Shown piece by piece: positions 15,509 through 24,048 of a DNA stretch of 64,000 nt. The stretch spans positions 1-64,000 of the forward strand of contig NZ_SCNV01000016.1 in NCBI RefSeq assembly GCF_005503145.1, in the 5' to 3' direction. Below the pieces are notes generated by a model. That model saw only the letters and a program-made list of their open reading frames with translations, was not told the DNA's origin and ran no database searches. The position numbers and the translations under genes are program-made. Within the stretch, counting starts at the first letter, position 1, and the number at the start of each line of letters is the position of its first letter. Origin of the DNA: Burkholderia sp. 4M9327F10. Its GTDB lineage: Bacteria; Pseudomonadota; Gammaproteobacteria; Burkholderiales; Burkholderiaceae.

Positions 15509-17414
15509 CGCTCTCCACCAACGGGGGCGCGAGTCGCTGCGCGCGGCCGTCCTGTTTATCTCCTGCTTGCTGGTTGTCTTGATGTCCGCCGGTGCGGCGC
15601 GTGCGGCGGATGATTTCCTCGATCCGTCGGACGCTTTCAAGTTCAGCGCGACGGAGCAACCCGGCGAAGTGCTCGTTCACTACAAGATCGCCGACGGTTA
15701 TTACATGTATCGGGAGCGTTTCTCGTTCGCCACCCGCAACGGCACCGTGACGATCGGCGATCCTCAGTTGCCGGCTGGCCACGTGAAGTACGACGAGACC
15801 TTCGCGAAGAACGTCGAGACGTATCGCAATGAGTTGACGATTCGCATCCCGGTGAAACAGGCCGCAGGACCGTTCGATCTGGCCGTGACATCGCAAGGGT
15901 GCGCGGACGCCGGCATCTGTTATCCGCCCATGGAGCGCGTGTACCACGTCGACGGCGCCGCCCTGCAGGCCGCCACCTCCAGCACGCCGCCCGCAGCTGG
16001 CGTCGCACAGGCAACGCCGGCCAACCGTGCGCCGGCAGGGGACGCTTCTTCCTGGTACGAACGCACAACCAGCGCCGACTACGCTCAGTCACTCCTGCAA
16101 GGCGGCAGCTTCTTTGCGATCGTCGGCCTGTTCTTTGTGGCCGGCGCCGTGCTCAGCCTGCTGCCGTGTTCATACCCGATGATCCCGATCCTGTCGGCGA
16201 TCATCATCGGTGAAGGGGCGCGCGTCACCCGCGGGCGCGGCTTTGCGCTTTCGCTTGCCTATGTGATCGGCATGGCGCTGGTGTATACGGTGCTTGGCAT
16301 TGCCGCGGCGCTGGTTGGCCAGAGCCTCGGCGCGTGGCTGCAGAATCCTTGGGTGCTGGGTGCATTCGGCGTGCTGCTGACAGTGTTCGCCGTGACGCTG
16401 ATAGCGGGCTATGACATCGCCCTGCCGCAACGTTGGCAGGATGGCGCCTCGCGTGCGTCGCAGGGGCGCTCGGGCGGCAAATTCGCGGCGGTGGCGGCGA
16501 TGGGCGCACTGTCGGCGCTGGTGGTCGGCGCCTGCATGACCGCGCCGTTGTTCGCGATCCTGGCGTTTGTCGCGCATACCGGCAACGCGGTGCTCGGCGG
16601 GGCCGCGCTGTTCTCGATGGGCATCGGCCTCGGCGTTCCGCTCCTGATCATCGGTCTTGGCGCCGGTACGTTCCTGCCGCGCGCGGGAGCATGGATGGAC
16701 GGCGTGAAGGTGTTTTTCGGCGTGGTCCTGCTCGCGGCCGCGTTATGGATCGTGTGGCCGGTGTTGGGCGCCGCTGCTCAAATGCTATTGAGCGCAGCGT
16801 GGCTGCTGGTGGCGGCGGCTGCATTGGGATTGTTTTCCCCGGTGGCCGGCGGCAGTTCGGTATGGCGCCGACTCGGCCGCGGCCTGGGTGTCGCGCTGAC
16901 CATCTGGGCTGCCGTACTGCTGGTGGGACTGGCAGCCGGCTCGTCGGATCCGCTCAAGCCGCTCGCGGTACTGGCCGCGCGCGGCGGCGTGGGTGATGTG
17001 GGTGGGGGCGCAGGCGCACCCTCGGGCGCGCTGAACGCGGCACCCGCCGACAGCCTCACTTTTGCCCCGGTCCGTTCAACGACTCAACTCGACGAGGCCG
17101 TCAAGACCGCTGCGCAGCCGGCGATGCTCGATTTCTATGCCGACTGGTGCGTGAGCTGCAAGGAGATGGAGAAATTCACCTTTAGCGATCCGCGGGTGCA
17201 TGCCCGTCTGCAGCAACTCAACCTGCTGCGCGCGGATGTGACCGCAAACACGCCCGATGACCAGGCCTTGCTGAAGCGCTTCAAGCTGTTTGGGCCGCCG
17301 GGCATCATCTTCTTCGATCAAAGCGGCGCCGAGGTGCTGCGCGTGGTCGGCTACGAGTCGGCTGATACCTTCCTGCATAGCCTCGACCGGCTTGCCACGC
17401 CGCCTCAGTCGTAA
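15501..17414 (+). CDS. dsbD: Thiol:disulfide interchange protein DsbD
   Basis: A 637-residue inner-membrane protein that carries electrons from cytoplasmic thioredoxin to periplasmic DsbC, DsbG and CcmG-type proteins. All three cysteine pairs are visible: Cys134/Cys140 in the periplasmic N-terminal domain (SQGCADAGICYPP), Cys223/Cys345 in membrane helices (LLPCSYPMIP and GACMTAP, 122 apart as in E. coli) and Cys550/Cys553 in the C-terminal thioredoxin domain (ADWCVSC). ATG 15501 is chosen because it gives a clean signal peptide ending SAGAARA; an ATG at 15462 would add 13 residues inside cutA. The nearby cytochrome c assembly genes would use its reductant. Confidence 0.95.
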   Translation: MFNALHQRGRESLRAAVLFISCLLVVLMSAGAARAADDFLDPSDAFKFSATEQPGEVLVHYKIADGYYMYRERFSFATRNGTVTIGDPQLPAGHVKYDETFAKNVETYRNELTIRIPVKQAAGPFDLAVTSQGCADAGICYPPMERVYHVDGAALQAATSSTPPAAGVAQATPANRAPAGDASSWYERTTSADYAQSLLQGGSFFAIVGLFFVAGAVLSLLPCSYPMIPILSAIIIGEGARVTRGRGFALSLAYVIGMALVYTVLGIAAALVGQSLGAWLQNPWVLGAFGVLLTVFAVTLIAGYDIALPQRWQDGASRASQGRSGGKFAAVAAMGALSALVVGACMTAPLFAILAFVAHTGNAVLGGAALFSMGIGLGVPLLIIGLGAGTFLPRAGAWMDGVKVFFGVVLLAAALWIVWPVLGAAAQMLLSAAWLLVAAAALGLFSPVAGGSSVWRRLGRGLGVALTIWAAVLLVGLAAGSSDPLKPLAVLAARGGVGDVGGGAGAPSGALNAAPADSLTFAPVRSTTQLDEAVKTAAQPAMLDFYADWCVSCKEMEKFTFSDPRVHARLQQLNLLRADVTANTPDDQALLKRFKLFGPPGIIFFDQSGAEVLRVVGYESADTFLHSLDRLATPPQS

Positions 17415-17450
17415 CGCCGGTATCAGGCGCGGCTCATGCCGCGCGCTGTC

Positions 17451-17520
17451 CAGCGCCCCCGCTCGCACTCATCCATCGCGAGGCGCAGCGCCCCCGCTTG
17501 TACGCATGTAGCACGAGGCG
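17451..17520 (+). repeat. Two tandem 35-bp imperfect repeats between convergent dsbD and hemB
   Basis: Units 17451-17485 and 17486-17520 are head-to-tail copies, identical at 28 of 35 positions by direct comparison. Each starts CAGCGCCCCCGCT and ends CGAGGCG. No T-rich terminator accompanies them. Function unknown. Confidence 0.7.
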
Positions 17521-17545
17521 CAGAGACCCGCACCTCGGAACCTCG

Positions 17546-18544
17546 TTACTTCTGCTCACGCAAGATGCGCGCTGCATCGAGCGCAAAGTACGTCAGCACG
17601 CCATCCGCACCGGCTCGCTTGAACGCCAGCAGCGACTCCATCATCGCCTTGTCGTGATCGAGCCAGCCGTTCTGCGCGGCCGCCTTGAGCATTGCGTACT
17701 CGCCGCTCACCTGATAGACATAAGTCGGGAAGCGGAACTCGTCCTTTACCCGGCGCACGATATCGAGGTACGGCATGCCGGGCTTCACCATCACCATGTC
17801 CGCGCCTTCTTCGATGTCCGCGCGCACTTCGCGTAGCGCTTCGTCTGAATTCGACGGGTCCATCTGATAGGTCATCTTGTTGCTCTTGCCGAGGTTCGTC
17901 GCGGAACCCACAGCATCGCGGAACGGGCCGTAGAAGGCCGACGCGAACTTGGCCGAATAAGCCATGATCCGCGTATGGATGTGATCCTCGCTCTCAAGCA
18001 TTTCGCGGATCGCCCCAATGCGCCCGTCCATCATGTCCGACGGCGCGACGATATCGACACCGGCCTCAGCTTGCGCGCGCGCCTGCTCGACGAGAATATC
18101 GACGGTCTCGTCGTTGATCACATAACCGGCCTCATCGATCACGCCGTCCTGACCGTGGCTCGTGTAAGGATCGAGCGCGACGTCGGTCAGAACGCCCAGT
18201 TCCGGGAAACGCTTCTTCAGTTCGCGGACGGCGCGCGGAATCAGACCGGCTTCGTTGGTGGCTTCGCGGCCATCCGGGGTCTTCAGCGACGGCTCGATCG
18301 CCGGAAACAGCGACAACACGGGCACGCCGAGTTCGACGCATTGTTCGGCCACGCGCATCAGCAGATCGACCGACACGCGCTCGACGCCCGGCATCGACGG
18401 CACGGCTTGCCGCACGTTGGTGCCTTCGACGACGAACACGGGGTAGATCAGGTCGTTGGTGGTGAGGATGTTTTCGCGCATGAGGCGGCGCGAGAAGTCG
18501 TCACGGCGCATGCGGCGCGGACGATGATGCGGATAGAAGCTCAT
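17546..18544 (-). CDS. hemB: Delta-aminolevulinic acid dehydratase (porphobilinogen synthase)
   Basis: A 332-residue enzyme that condenses two 5-aminolevulinate molecules to porphobilinogen in haem synthesis. It begins MSFYPHHRPRRMRRDDFSRR; family motifs include IYPVFVVEG, the TDVALDPYTSHGQDG loop, YSAKFASAFYGPFRDA and the Schiff-base lysine region MVMVKPGMPYLD. The frame is open for 28 more codons upstream, but the start at 18544 gives the conserved N-terminus. Haem supply fits the cytochrome c genes downstream on the other strand. Confidence 0.96.
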   Translation of the reverse strand: MSFYPHHRPRRMRRDDFSRRLMRENILTTNDLIYPVFVVEGTNVRQAVPSMPGVERVSVDLLMRVAEQCVELGVPVLSLFPAIEPSLKTPDGREATNEAGLIPRAVRELKKRFPELGVLTDVALDPYTSHGQDGVIDEAGYVINDETVDILVEQARAQAEAGVDIVAPSDMMDGRIGAIREMLESEDHIHTRIMAYSAKFASAFYGPFRDAVGSATNLGKSNKMTYQMDPSNSDEALREVRADIEEGADMVMVKPGMPYLDIVRRVKDEFRFPTYVYQVSGEYAMLKAAAQNGWLDHDKAMMESLLAFKRAGADGVLTYFALDAARILREQK

Positions 18545-18631
18545 ATCGAATGTCGTGGGTATCGTGGAGAGAGCAAAAACACTTGCCTCCGCCTGCTGGA
18601 AACTCTTTTCGAGACAATGGTATATCATACC

Positions 18632-18741
18632 GATCGAGCAAGGCGCGATGCGCTGACCTCCCCGCTTCTCCTCCCTGAGCGGGTGCCTGTCGTTTTTCGA
18701 TTAGGCTGTTTGGCCCGCCGTCAGTAGCGGCGGGTTTTTTT
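18632..18741 (+). ncRNA. Candidate small RNA with C-rich anti-Shine-Dalgarno loop, between hemB and engB
   Basis: Both neighbours are on the minus strand, yet the + strand carries a complete terminator. Upstream of it is a hairpin, CCCGCT (18661-18666) with AGCGGG (18678-18683), whose 11-base loop is TCTCCTCCCTG, complementary to Shine-Dalgarno sequences. A T-run (18692-18696) and then the terminator hairpin (18714-18734) plus seven Ts follow. A weak extended -10 (TGG-TATATC or TATCAT, 18618-18628) could start a transcript near 18632, but no -35 is clear. The 5' end is a guess. Confidence 0.4.
18714..18741 (+). terminator. Intrinsic terminator on + strand, antisense to the engB-hemB direction
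   Basis: CCCGCCG (18714-18720) and CGGCGGG (18728-18734) form a perfect 7-bp GC stem with loop TCAGTAG, followed by seven Ts (18735-18741). Read on the minus strand there is no T-run after the stem, so it is oriented for + transcripts. No + gene precedes it; this is the main support for the candidate small RNA. Confidence 0.8.
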
Positions 18742-18822
18742 ATGGGCGAACGAAATAGGGCCCTGATAGAGCCCCCGCCTTCTCCATGTGGATCTCACGC
18801 GTTTATTCTGCAGCCGCTGTAT

Positions 18823-19476
18823 TTACTCGGCAGCGTCCGTGCCGCCCTTCTCTTCAGGGATCAGCCAGCCTTCGATCAGCTCGTGAGCCTCGTCCAGACC
18901 GACCCGTTTGAGAGCCGAGAACAACTGGGCGGTCAATTCGCCCTGATAGCCCGCCGCGCGATACTCGGCCAGCCCCTTCTGGGTGGCCCGCAGGGCGTTG
19001 ACACTCTCTTGCCGCGTCAATTTGTCGCACTTCGTCAGCAAGGTGTGGATCGGCTTGCCGGTCGGGGCGAACCACTCGATCATCCGGCGGTCCAGATCCG
19101 TCAGCGGGCGCCGCGAATCCATCATCAGGATCATGCCGCACAGTTGCGAGCGCGACTGCAGGTAGGTGGACAGCAGCGCCTCCCAGTGGGCCTTGGCGGC
19201 TCCCGGTACTTCCGCATAGCCGTAACCGGGCAGATCCACCAGATGCGCCACCGGCTCGGCAGCCGGCCCGACCGAGAAATAGTTGATGTGCTGGGTACGG
19301 CCCGGCGTCTTACTGGCGAACGCGAGGCGTTTCTGGTTGCACAACAGGTTGATTGCCGTCGACTTGCCCGCATTCGAGCGCCCGGCAAACGCTATTTCGG
19401 GCTGCGGGGTAGGCGGCAGATCACGCAGGTGATTGACGGTCGTAAAGAAGCGGGATTGGTGGAGCAGGAAGGACAT
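18823..19476 (-). CDS. engB: Ribosome biogenesis GTP-binding protein EngB (YihA/YsxC)
   Basis: A 217-residue GTPase of the TrmE-Era-EngA-like superfamily, required for 50S assembly. G1 is GRSNAGKST, G2 lies in TPGRTQ, G3 is DLPGYG and G4 TKCDK. The start at 19476 (MSFLLHQSRFFTTV) fits the family better than the upstream in-frame start at 19527. It is divergent from the cytochrome c4 gene. Confidence 0.96.
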   Translation of the reverse strand: MSFLLHQSRFFTTVNHLRDLPPTPQPEIAFAGRSNAGKSTAINLLCNQKRLAFASKTPGRTQHINYFSVGPAAEPVAHLVDLPGYGYAEVPGAAKAHWEALLSTYLQSRSQLCGMILMMDSRRPLTDLDRRMIEWFAPTGKPIHTLLTKCDKLTRQESVNALRATQKGLAEYRAAGYQGELTAQLFSALKRVGLDEAHELIEGWLIPEEKGGTDAAE

Positions 19477-19678
19477 GGGGGAACCAGGATATGAGACGCC
19501 GGGGAACCCGGAGTGGGGACGGGTCAAGCCCGACTGGCGTCTAAGCGATTAGCGAGTTATTGTACAATACGATGGTTTACTGAAAACCTGAGGGGTCAGC
19601 GCGCGTGCCTCTGCGGTAAATCAGTCACCGTCGTTTTGCAGAACCTCTAATTCCCACAAGACGAAACAGGGTGTGCGA

Positions 19679-20332
19679 ATGAATCGACTGTGCAAAGCTC
19701 TGATGGTGTTTCAAGTAGCGGCAAGTCTTTCAGGTTTAGCAGTTCAGGCGCGAGCAGCAGATCCGGCAAAGCCGGACATCAACCGGGGGCAGGCAATTGC
19801 GGCGCAGGTTTGCGCGTCGTGTCACGGCGCCGACGGCAATAGCACCGGCGGGGCCTATCCCAAGCTGGCCGGCCAGCATCCCGAATATCTCGTCAAGCAG
19901 TTGATGGATTTCAAAACCCAGCCCGGCGCCAAGCAGCCTGCGCGTAATAATGCGATTATGGCCGGCATGGCCGCAGCGCTGTCCAACCAGGATATGGTTA
20001 ACGTCGCGGCGTATTTTGCGGCGCAGACGCCGAAGCCCGGTTACGCACACGACAAGAACACGGTAGCGCTGGGGCAGAAGATTTATCGCGCGGGTATCGC
20101 CGAACGGGCTGTGCCGGCGTGCGCAAGCTGCCATGGACCTACCGGTCAGGGTATTCCGGTGCAGTATCCGCGTCTGTCGGGGCAGTGGGCCGAGTACACA
20201 GTGGCACAGTTGAACGCGTTCACGCAGGGTGCGGGCGCGCGCAACAACAGCGACCCGATGCATACCATTGCGTCGCGGTTGTCGGATAGCGATATCAAGG
20301 CTGTGGCCGATTACATCGCGGGCTTGCATTAG
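19679..20332 (+). CDS. Diheme cytochrome c4
   Basis: A 217-residue periplasmic protein with a signal peptide ending AVQARA-ADPAKP and two CXXCH haem sites, CASCH in the first half and CASCH in the second, each domain about 90 residues. This tandem layout is that of cytochrome c4, an electron donor to terminal oxidases. ATG 19679 is preferred to GTG 19673. It is followed by a terminator and then by the cytochrome c assembly genes, whose product attaches its haems. Confidence 0.93.
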   Translation: MNRLCKALMVFQVAASLSGLAVQARAADPAKPDINRGQAIAAQVCASCHGADGNSTGGAYPKLAGQHPEYLVKQLMDFKTQPGAKQPARNNAIMAGMAAALSNQDMVNVAAYFAAQTPKPGYAHDKNTVALGQKIYRAGIAERAVPACASCHGPTGQGIPVQYPRLSGQWAEYTVAQLNAFTQGAGARNNSDPMHTIASRLSDSDIKAVADYIAGLH

Positions 20333-20381
20333 GAAGCCCGCAGCAAATGCAGCCGGCCCATCGAGGCCGGTGAAAAACAAG

Positions 20382-20438
20382 AAAAGGGTGATGGCGTCGT
20401 GCGCTTTGTGCGCGAGCGGCGGCCGTTCACCCTTTTTT
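20382..20438 (+). terminator. Intrinsic terminator after cytochrome c4
   Basis: AAAAGGGTGA (20382-20391) pairs with TCACCCTTTT (20427-20436) and the T-run continues to 20438. A GC-rich inner region can form a further hairpin. It would limit read-through into resB. Confidence 0.75.
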
Positions 20439-20458
20439 GCTGTTCTGTCGGAGTGTGA

Positions 20459-22663
20459 ATGAGCGTCACCACGTCGGGTGTTGAATTGAAGTCGGGCCAG
20501 CGGCCTATGCGTCGCGTCGTCGAGTTGTTGAGTTCGATGCGATTTGCCATCGCGCTGCTGGTGATCCTCTCGATTGCCAGCATCATCGGCACCGTCCTTA
20601 CCCAGGACGATCCGTATCCCAATTACGTCAATCAGTTCGGCCCGTTCTGGGCGGATATCTTCCGTTCGCTGAGCCTGTACACCGTGTACAGCGCATGGTG
20701 GTTCATGCTGATCCTCGGCTTCCTGATGGTCTCGGTGTCGCTGTGCGTGATCCGCAACGCACCGAAGATGATCGCCGACATGAAGAGCTGGAAGGACAAG
20801 GTCCGCGAATCAAGCCTGCGGGCGTTTCACCACAAGGGTGAGTTCGCGGTGAGTGGCACGCGCGAAGAGACCACGGCCACGCTGGCGAAACTGTCGGGTC
20901 GGCTTGGCTACAGGTTCGTTAGGCGCGAATCGAATGGCTCGACGCTGATTGCCGCCAAGCGCGGTGCGCTCACCAAGCTCGGTTACATTTCCGCCCACCT
21001 TGCGATCGTGATCATCTGCCTGGGCGGTCTGCTCGACAGCAACCTGCCCATCAAGCTGCAGATGTGGATGTTCAACAAGACGCCCATCAACAGTAACTCG
21101 GTGATCAGCGATATTCCGCCCGAGCACCGCCTGTCGGAGTCCAATCCGACTTTCCGCGGTTACGCGTGGGTGCCGGAAGGTGAGCATGTCTCGACGGCGA
21201 TCCTGAACCAGCCGAATGGATCGCTGATCCAGGATCTGCCGTTCTCGATCCAGTTGAACAAGTTCATCGTCGATTACTACTCAACCGGCATGCCGAAGCT
21301 GTTCGCGAGCGACATCGTCGTGATCGATCACAAGACCGGCGCGAAGATCCCGGCGCGGGTCGAAGTGAACAAGCCGTTCGAGTACGACGGCGTGTCGATC
21401 TATCAGTCGAGCTTCCAGGACGGCGGCTCGCAGATGCAGATGACCGCGTATCCGATGACCGGTGACAGTGCGAAAACCGCCCCCTTCGGCGGCACGATCG
21501 GCAACTCGGCGCCCTTGGGCAATGCCGTGCCGGGCGCGGACGGCCAGACTATCGAATTTGCCGATTTCCGCGCCATCAACGTCGAAAACGTCTCGAACGG
21601 CAGCGGCGCCAATGATGCTCGCGGCGTCGCGCATCAGTCGTTGAAGGAGGCCTTCGACGAGCGCCTCGGCTCGGGTGCGAAGACCTCGAAGCCGCTGGAT
21701 CTGCACAATGTCGGCCCGTCGGTGCAGTACAAGGTGCGTGGCAAGGACGGCCAGGCGCGCGAATACAACAACTACATGCTGCCGGTCGACGTAAGCGGCG
21801 AGAAGATGTTCCTGGCCGGCATGCGCATCAATCCGGACGATCCGTTCCGCTATCTGCGCATTCCCGCCGACCAGGGCGGCACGGTCAAGGAATGGATGAA
21901 CCTGCGCGCGACGCTGGAGAATCCGGCCATGCGCGCTGCCGCCGCACACCGTTTCGCACAGCGCTCGGTGCCGGCATCGAACGCGGATCTGCAGAAGCAC
22001 CTCGAAGAAAGCGCGCTACGCGTACTGACCCTCTTTGCAGGCGGCGACAGCAGCATCGGCATGATGCAGGGCGGCCAGAATATCGGCGGCTTCCAGGCGA
22101 TCGCGGCGTTCATTGACCGGTCGGTGCCGAAGGGCGAGCAGGAAAAGGCTGCTTCGCTGCTGCTGCGCATGCTCGAGGGCTCGACCTGGGACTTGTGGCA
22201 ACTGGCCCGTGAGCAGGCCGGCGAGCCCGACGTCGCACCGTCGGCAGACAGCAGCCTGTTCATTCAGAGCTCGATTAACGCAATATCTGACAGCTTTTTG
22301 TATGGTTCGCCGGTCTATTTACAACTCGACTCATTCAGGCAGGTGCAAGCTTCGGTATTTCAGTTGACGCGCGCGCCGGGCAAAAAAGTCGTGTATCTTG
22401 GCAGCCTGCTCCTCGTATTGGGCATCTTCTCGATGTTCTACGTCCGCGAACGGCGCCTCTGGTTCTGGATTAAAGATACCGATCACGGCACGAACGTCGT
22501 AATGGCGATGTCGAGCGCGCGCAAGACGCTCGACTTCGACAAGGAGTTTGCTCAAACGCGCGACACCGTCGGCGCCGTGCTGGGTGCCAAACCCAATGAC
22601 GCAGCCGACACGGCCGGCACCCCCGGTGCATCGTCCGCAGGCTCACACGATTCGACCCGGTAA
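20459..22663 (+). CDS. resB: Cytochrome c biogenesis protein ResB/Ccs1 (system II)
   Basis: A 734-residue membrane protein of the ResB (Ccs1/CcsB) family. Three hydrophobic helices lie in the first 200 residues (e.g. IALLVILSIASIIGTVLTQDD, WWFMLILGFLMVSVSLCVI), then a large periplasmic domain, then a C-terminal helix (VVYLGSLLLVLGIFSMFYV). With CcsA it moves haem across the membrane and ligates it to apocytochromes. ATG 20459 has GGAG at five bases. The bacterial homologue is longer than plastid Ccs1, as usual in beta-proteobacteria. ccsA begins four bases after its stop. Confidence 0.93.
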   Translation: MSVTTSGVELKSGQRPMRRVVELLSSMRFAIALLVILSIASIIGTVLTQDDPYPNYVNQFGPFWADIFRSLSLYTVYSAWWFMLILGFLMVSVSLCVIRNAPKMIADMKSWKDKVRESSLRAFHHKGEFAVSGTREETTATLAKLSGRLGYRFVRRESNGSTLIAAKRGALTKLGYISAHLAIVIICLGGLLDSNLPIKLQMWMFNKTPINSNSVISDIPPEHRLSESNPTFRGYAWVPEGEHVSTAILNQPNGSLIQDLPFSIQLNKFIVDYYSTGMPKLFASDIVVIDHKTGAKIPARVEVNKPFEYDGVSIYQSSFQDGGSQMQMTAYPMTGDSAKTAPFGGTIGNSAPLGNAVPGADGQTIEFADFRAINVENVSNGSGANDARGVAHQSLKEAFDERLGSGAKTSKPLDLHNVGPSVQYKVRGKDGQAREYNNYMLPVDVSGEKMFLAGMRINPDDPFRYLRIPADQGGTVKEWMNLRATLENPAMRAAAAHRFAQRSVPASNADLQKHLEESALRVLTLFAGGDSSIGMMQGGQNIGGFQAIAAFIDRSVPKGEQEKAASLLLRMLEGSTWDLWQLAREQAGEPDVAPSADSSLFIQSSINAISDSFLYGSPVYLQLDSFRQVQASVFQLTRAPGKKVVYLGSLLLVLGIFSMFYVRERRLWFWIKDTDHGTNVVMAMSSARKTLDFDKEFAQTRDTVGAVLGAKPNDAADTAGTPGASSAGSHDSTR

Positions 22664-22667
22664 GATC

Positions 22668-23882
22668 ATGGACTTGACTCAGGTTTCCTCCTCCCCCTCG
22701 CGCGGCAGCGCATCGGCCAAGAATGCGGCGTCCCGGCCCGAGCAGCATCAGGCGCTGCTCGACGAGCGGCCCTTTCTGAAGCGCCTCGGCGTTTTCGACT
22801 GGCTGTTCGCGCTGGCGCTGGTCGGGGGCGCGGGTTTTGCCCTGTCGCGCTATCACGCGTTCATGAACTACTACGACAAGCTGGTACTGGTGTGCGCAGT
22901 GCCGGTTTTCGTCACGCTCGGCTGGCGCTGGAAGCCCGCGCGGCTCCTGATCGCCGGTATCGCCTTGCTGTCGCTGTTTGCAATCCAGGTCTACCAGGGC
23001 GACCTGTCACGGGCCGATAGCGCGTTCTTCCTCAAATACTTCCTGTCGAGCCAGTCGGCCATCCTGTGGATGAGCGCGCTGTTCGTGCTCGCCACGCTGT
23101 TCTACTGGATCGGCCTGATCTCGCGTTCGCCCACCGGCGCCGCGATCGGCTCGAAGATGACGTGGGCGGCGGTGCTGATGGGCTTTGTCGGCCTGATGGT
23201 GCGCTGGTACGAGTCGTACCTGATCGGCTCGGACGTGGGCCATATCCCGATCTCGAACCTGTACGAAGTGTTCGTGCTGTTCAGCCTGATCACCGCGCTG
23301 TTCTATCTGTACTACGAGCAGCACTACAATACCCGGGCGCTCGGCGCTTTCGTGCTGCTGGTGATCAGCGCCGCGGTCGGCTTCCTGATGTGGTACTCGA
23401 TTTCCCGCGATGCGCAGCAGATCCAGCCACTCGTGCCGGCGCTGCAAAGCTGGTGGATGAAGATTCACGTGCCAGCTAACTTTATCGGCTACGGCAGCTT
23501 CGCGCTGTCGGCGATGGTCGGCGTCGCGTATCTGGTGAAGGAAAAAGGTGTACTGGCGGACCGCCTGCCGCCGCTCGAAGTGCTCGACGACCTGATGTAC
23601 AAGTCGATTGCGGTCGGTTTCGCCTTCTTCACGATTGCCACGATTCTCGGCGCGCTGTGGGCTGCGCAGGCCTGGGGGGGGTACTGGAGCTGGGACCCGA
23701 AGGAAACCTGGGCGCTGATCGTGTGGCTGAATTACGCCGCCTGGCTGCACATGCGCCTCATGAAGGGCCTGCGCGGCGCGGTTGCTGCCTGGTGGGCGCT
23801 GACGGGCCTGCTCGTGACCACCTTCGCATTCCTCGGCGTGAATATGTTCCTCTCCGGGCTGCATAGCTACGGCAAGCTGTAA
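22668..23882 (+). CDS. ccsA: Cytochrome c assembly protein CcsA/ResC (system II)
   Basis: A 404-residue polytopic protein. The tryptophan-rich haem-binding WWD signature is clear (WGGYWSWDPKETWALIVW), with conserved histidines in flanking helices (KIHVPANFIGYG, YAAWLHMRL). It is the haem-handling half of the cytochrome c synthetase with ResB. ATG 22668 lies just after the resB stop; the longer frame back to 22548 is inside resB. It is followed by a terminator. Confidence 0.95.
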   Translation: MDLTQVSSSPSRGSASAKNAASRPEQHQALLDERPFLKRLGVFDWLFALALVGGAGFALSRYHAFMNYYDKLVLVCAVPVFVTLGWRWKPARLLIAGIALLSLFAIQVYQGDLSRADSAFFLKYFLSSQSAILWMSALFVLATLFYWIGLISRSPTGAAIGSKMTWAAVLMGFVGLMVRWYESYLIGSDVGHIPISNLYEVFVLFSLITALFYLYYEQHYNTRALGAFVLLVISAAVGFLMWYSISRDAQQIQPLVPALQSWWMKIHVPANFIGYGSFALSAMVGVAYLVKEKGVLADRLPPLEVLDDLMYKSIAVGFAFFTIATILGALWAAQAWGGYWSWDPKETWALIVWLNYAAWLHMRLMKGLRGAVAAWWALTGLLVTTFAFLGVNMFLSGLHSYGKL

Positions 23883-23907
23883 TATCCGCCGCGCTCAACC
23901 GACTAAG

Positions 23908-23939
23908 AACCGCTGTGTGCCTTGCACCGGCGGTTTTTT
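23908..23939 (+). terminator. Intrinsic terminator after ccsA
   Basis: AACCGC (23908-23913) pairs with GCGGTT (23930-23935); the inner GTGC-CTT-GCAC extends the structure. Six Ts (23934-23939) follow. Confidence 0.8.
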
Positions 23940-24048
23940 CGTTTTCGCGGGAATATTCGCGCATCCGGAGTGTTGGTCTGAACAGTAGCGATGGATGCGT
24001 AGTCGAACGATCATCAACGTGGCCCGCCGGGCCAGCAGGAGTTGCACC

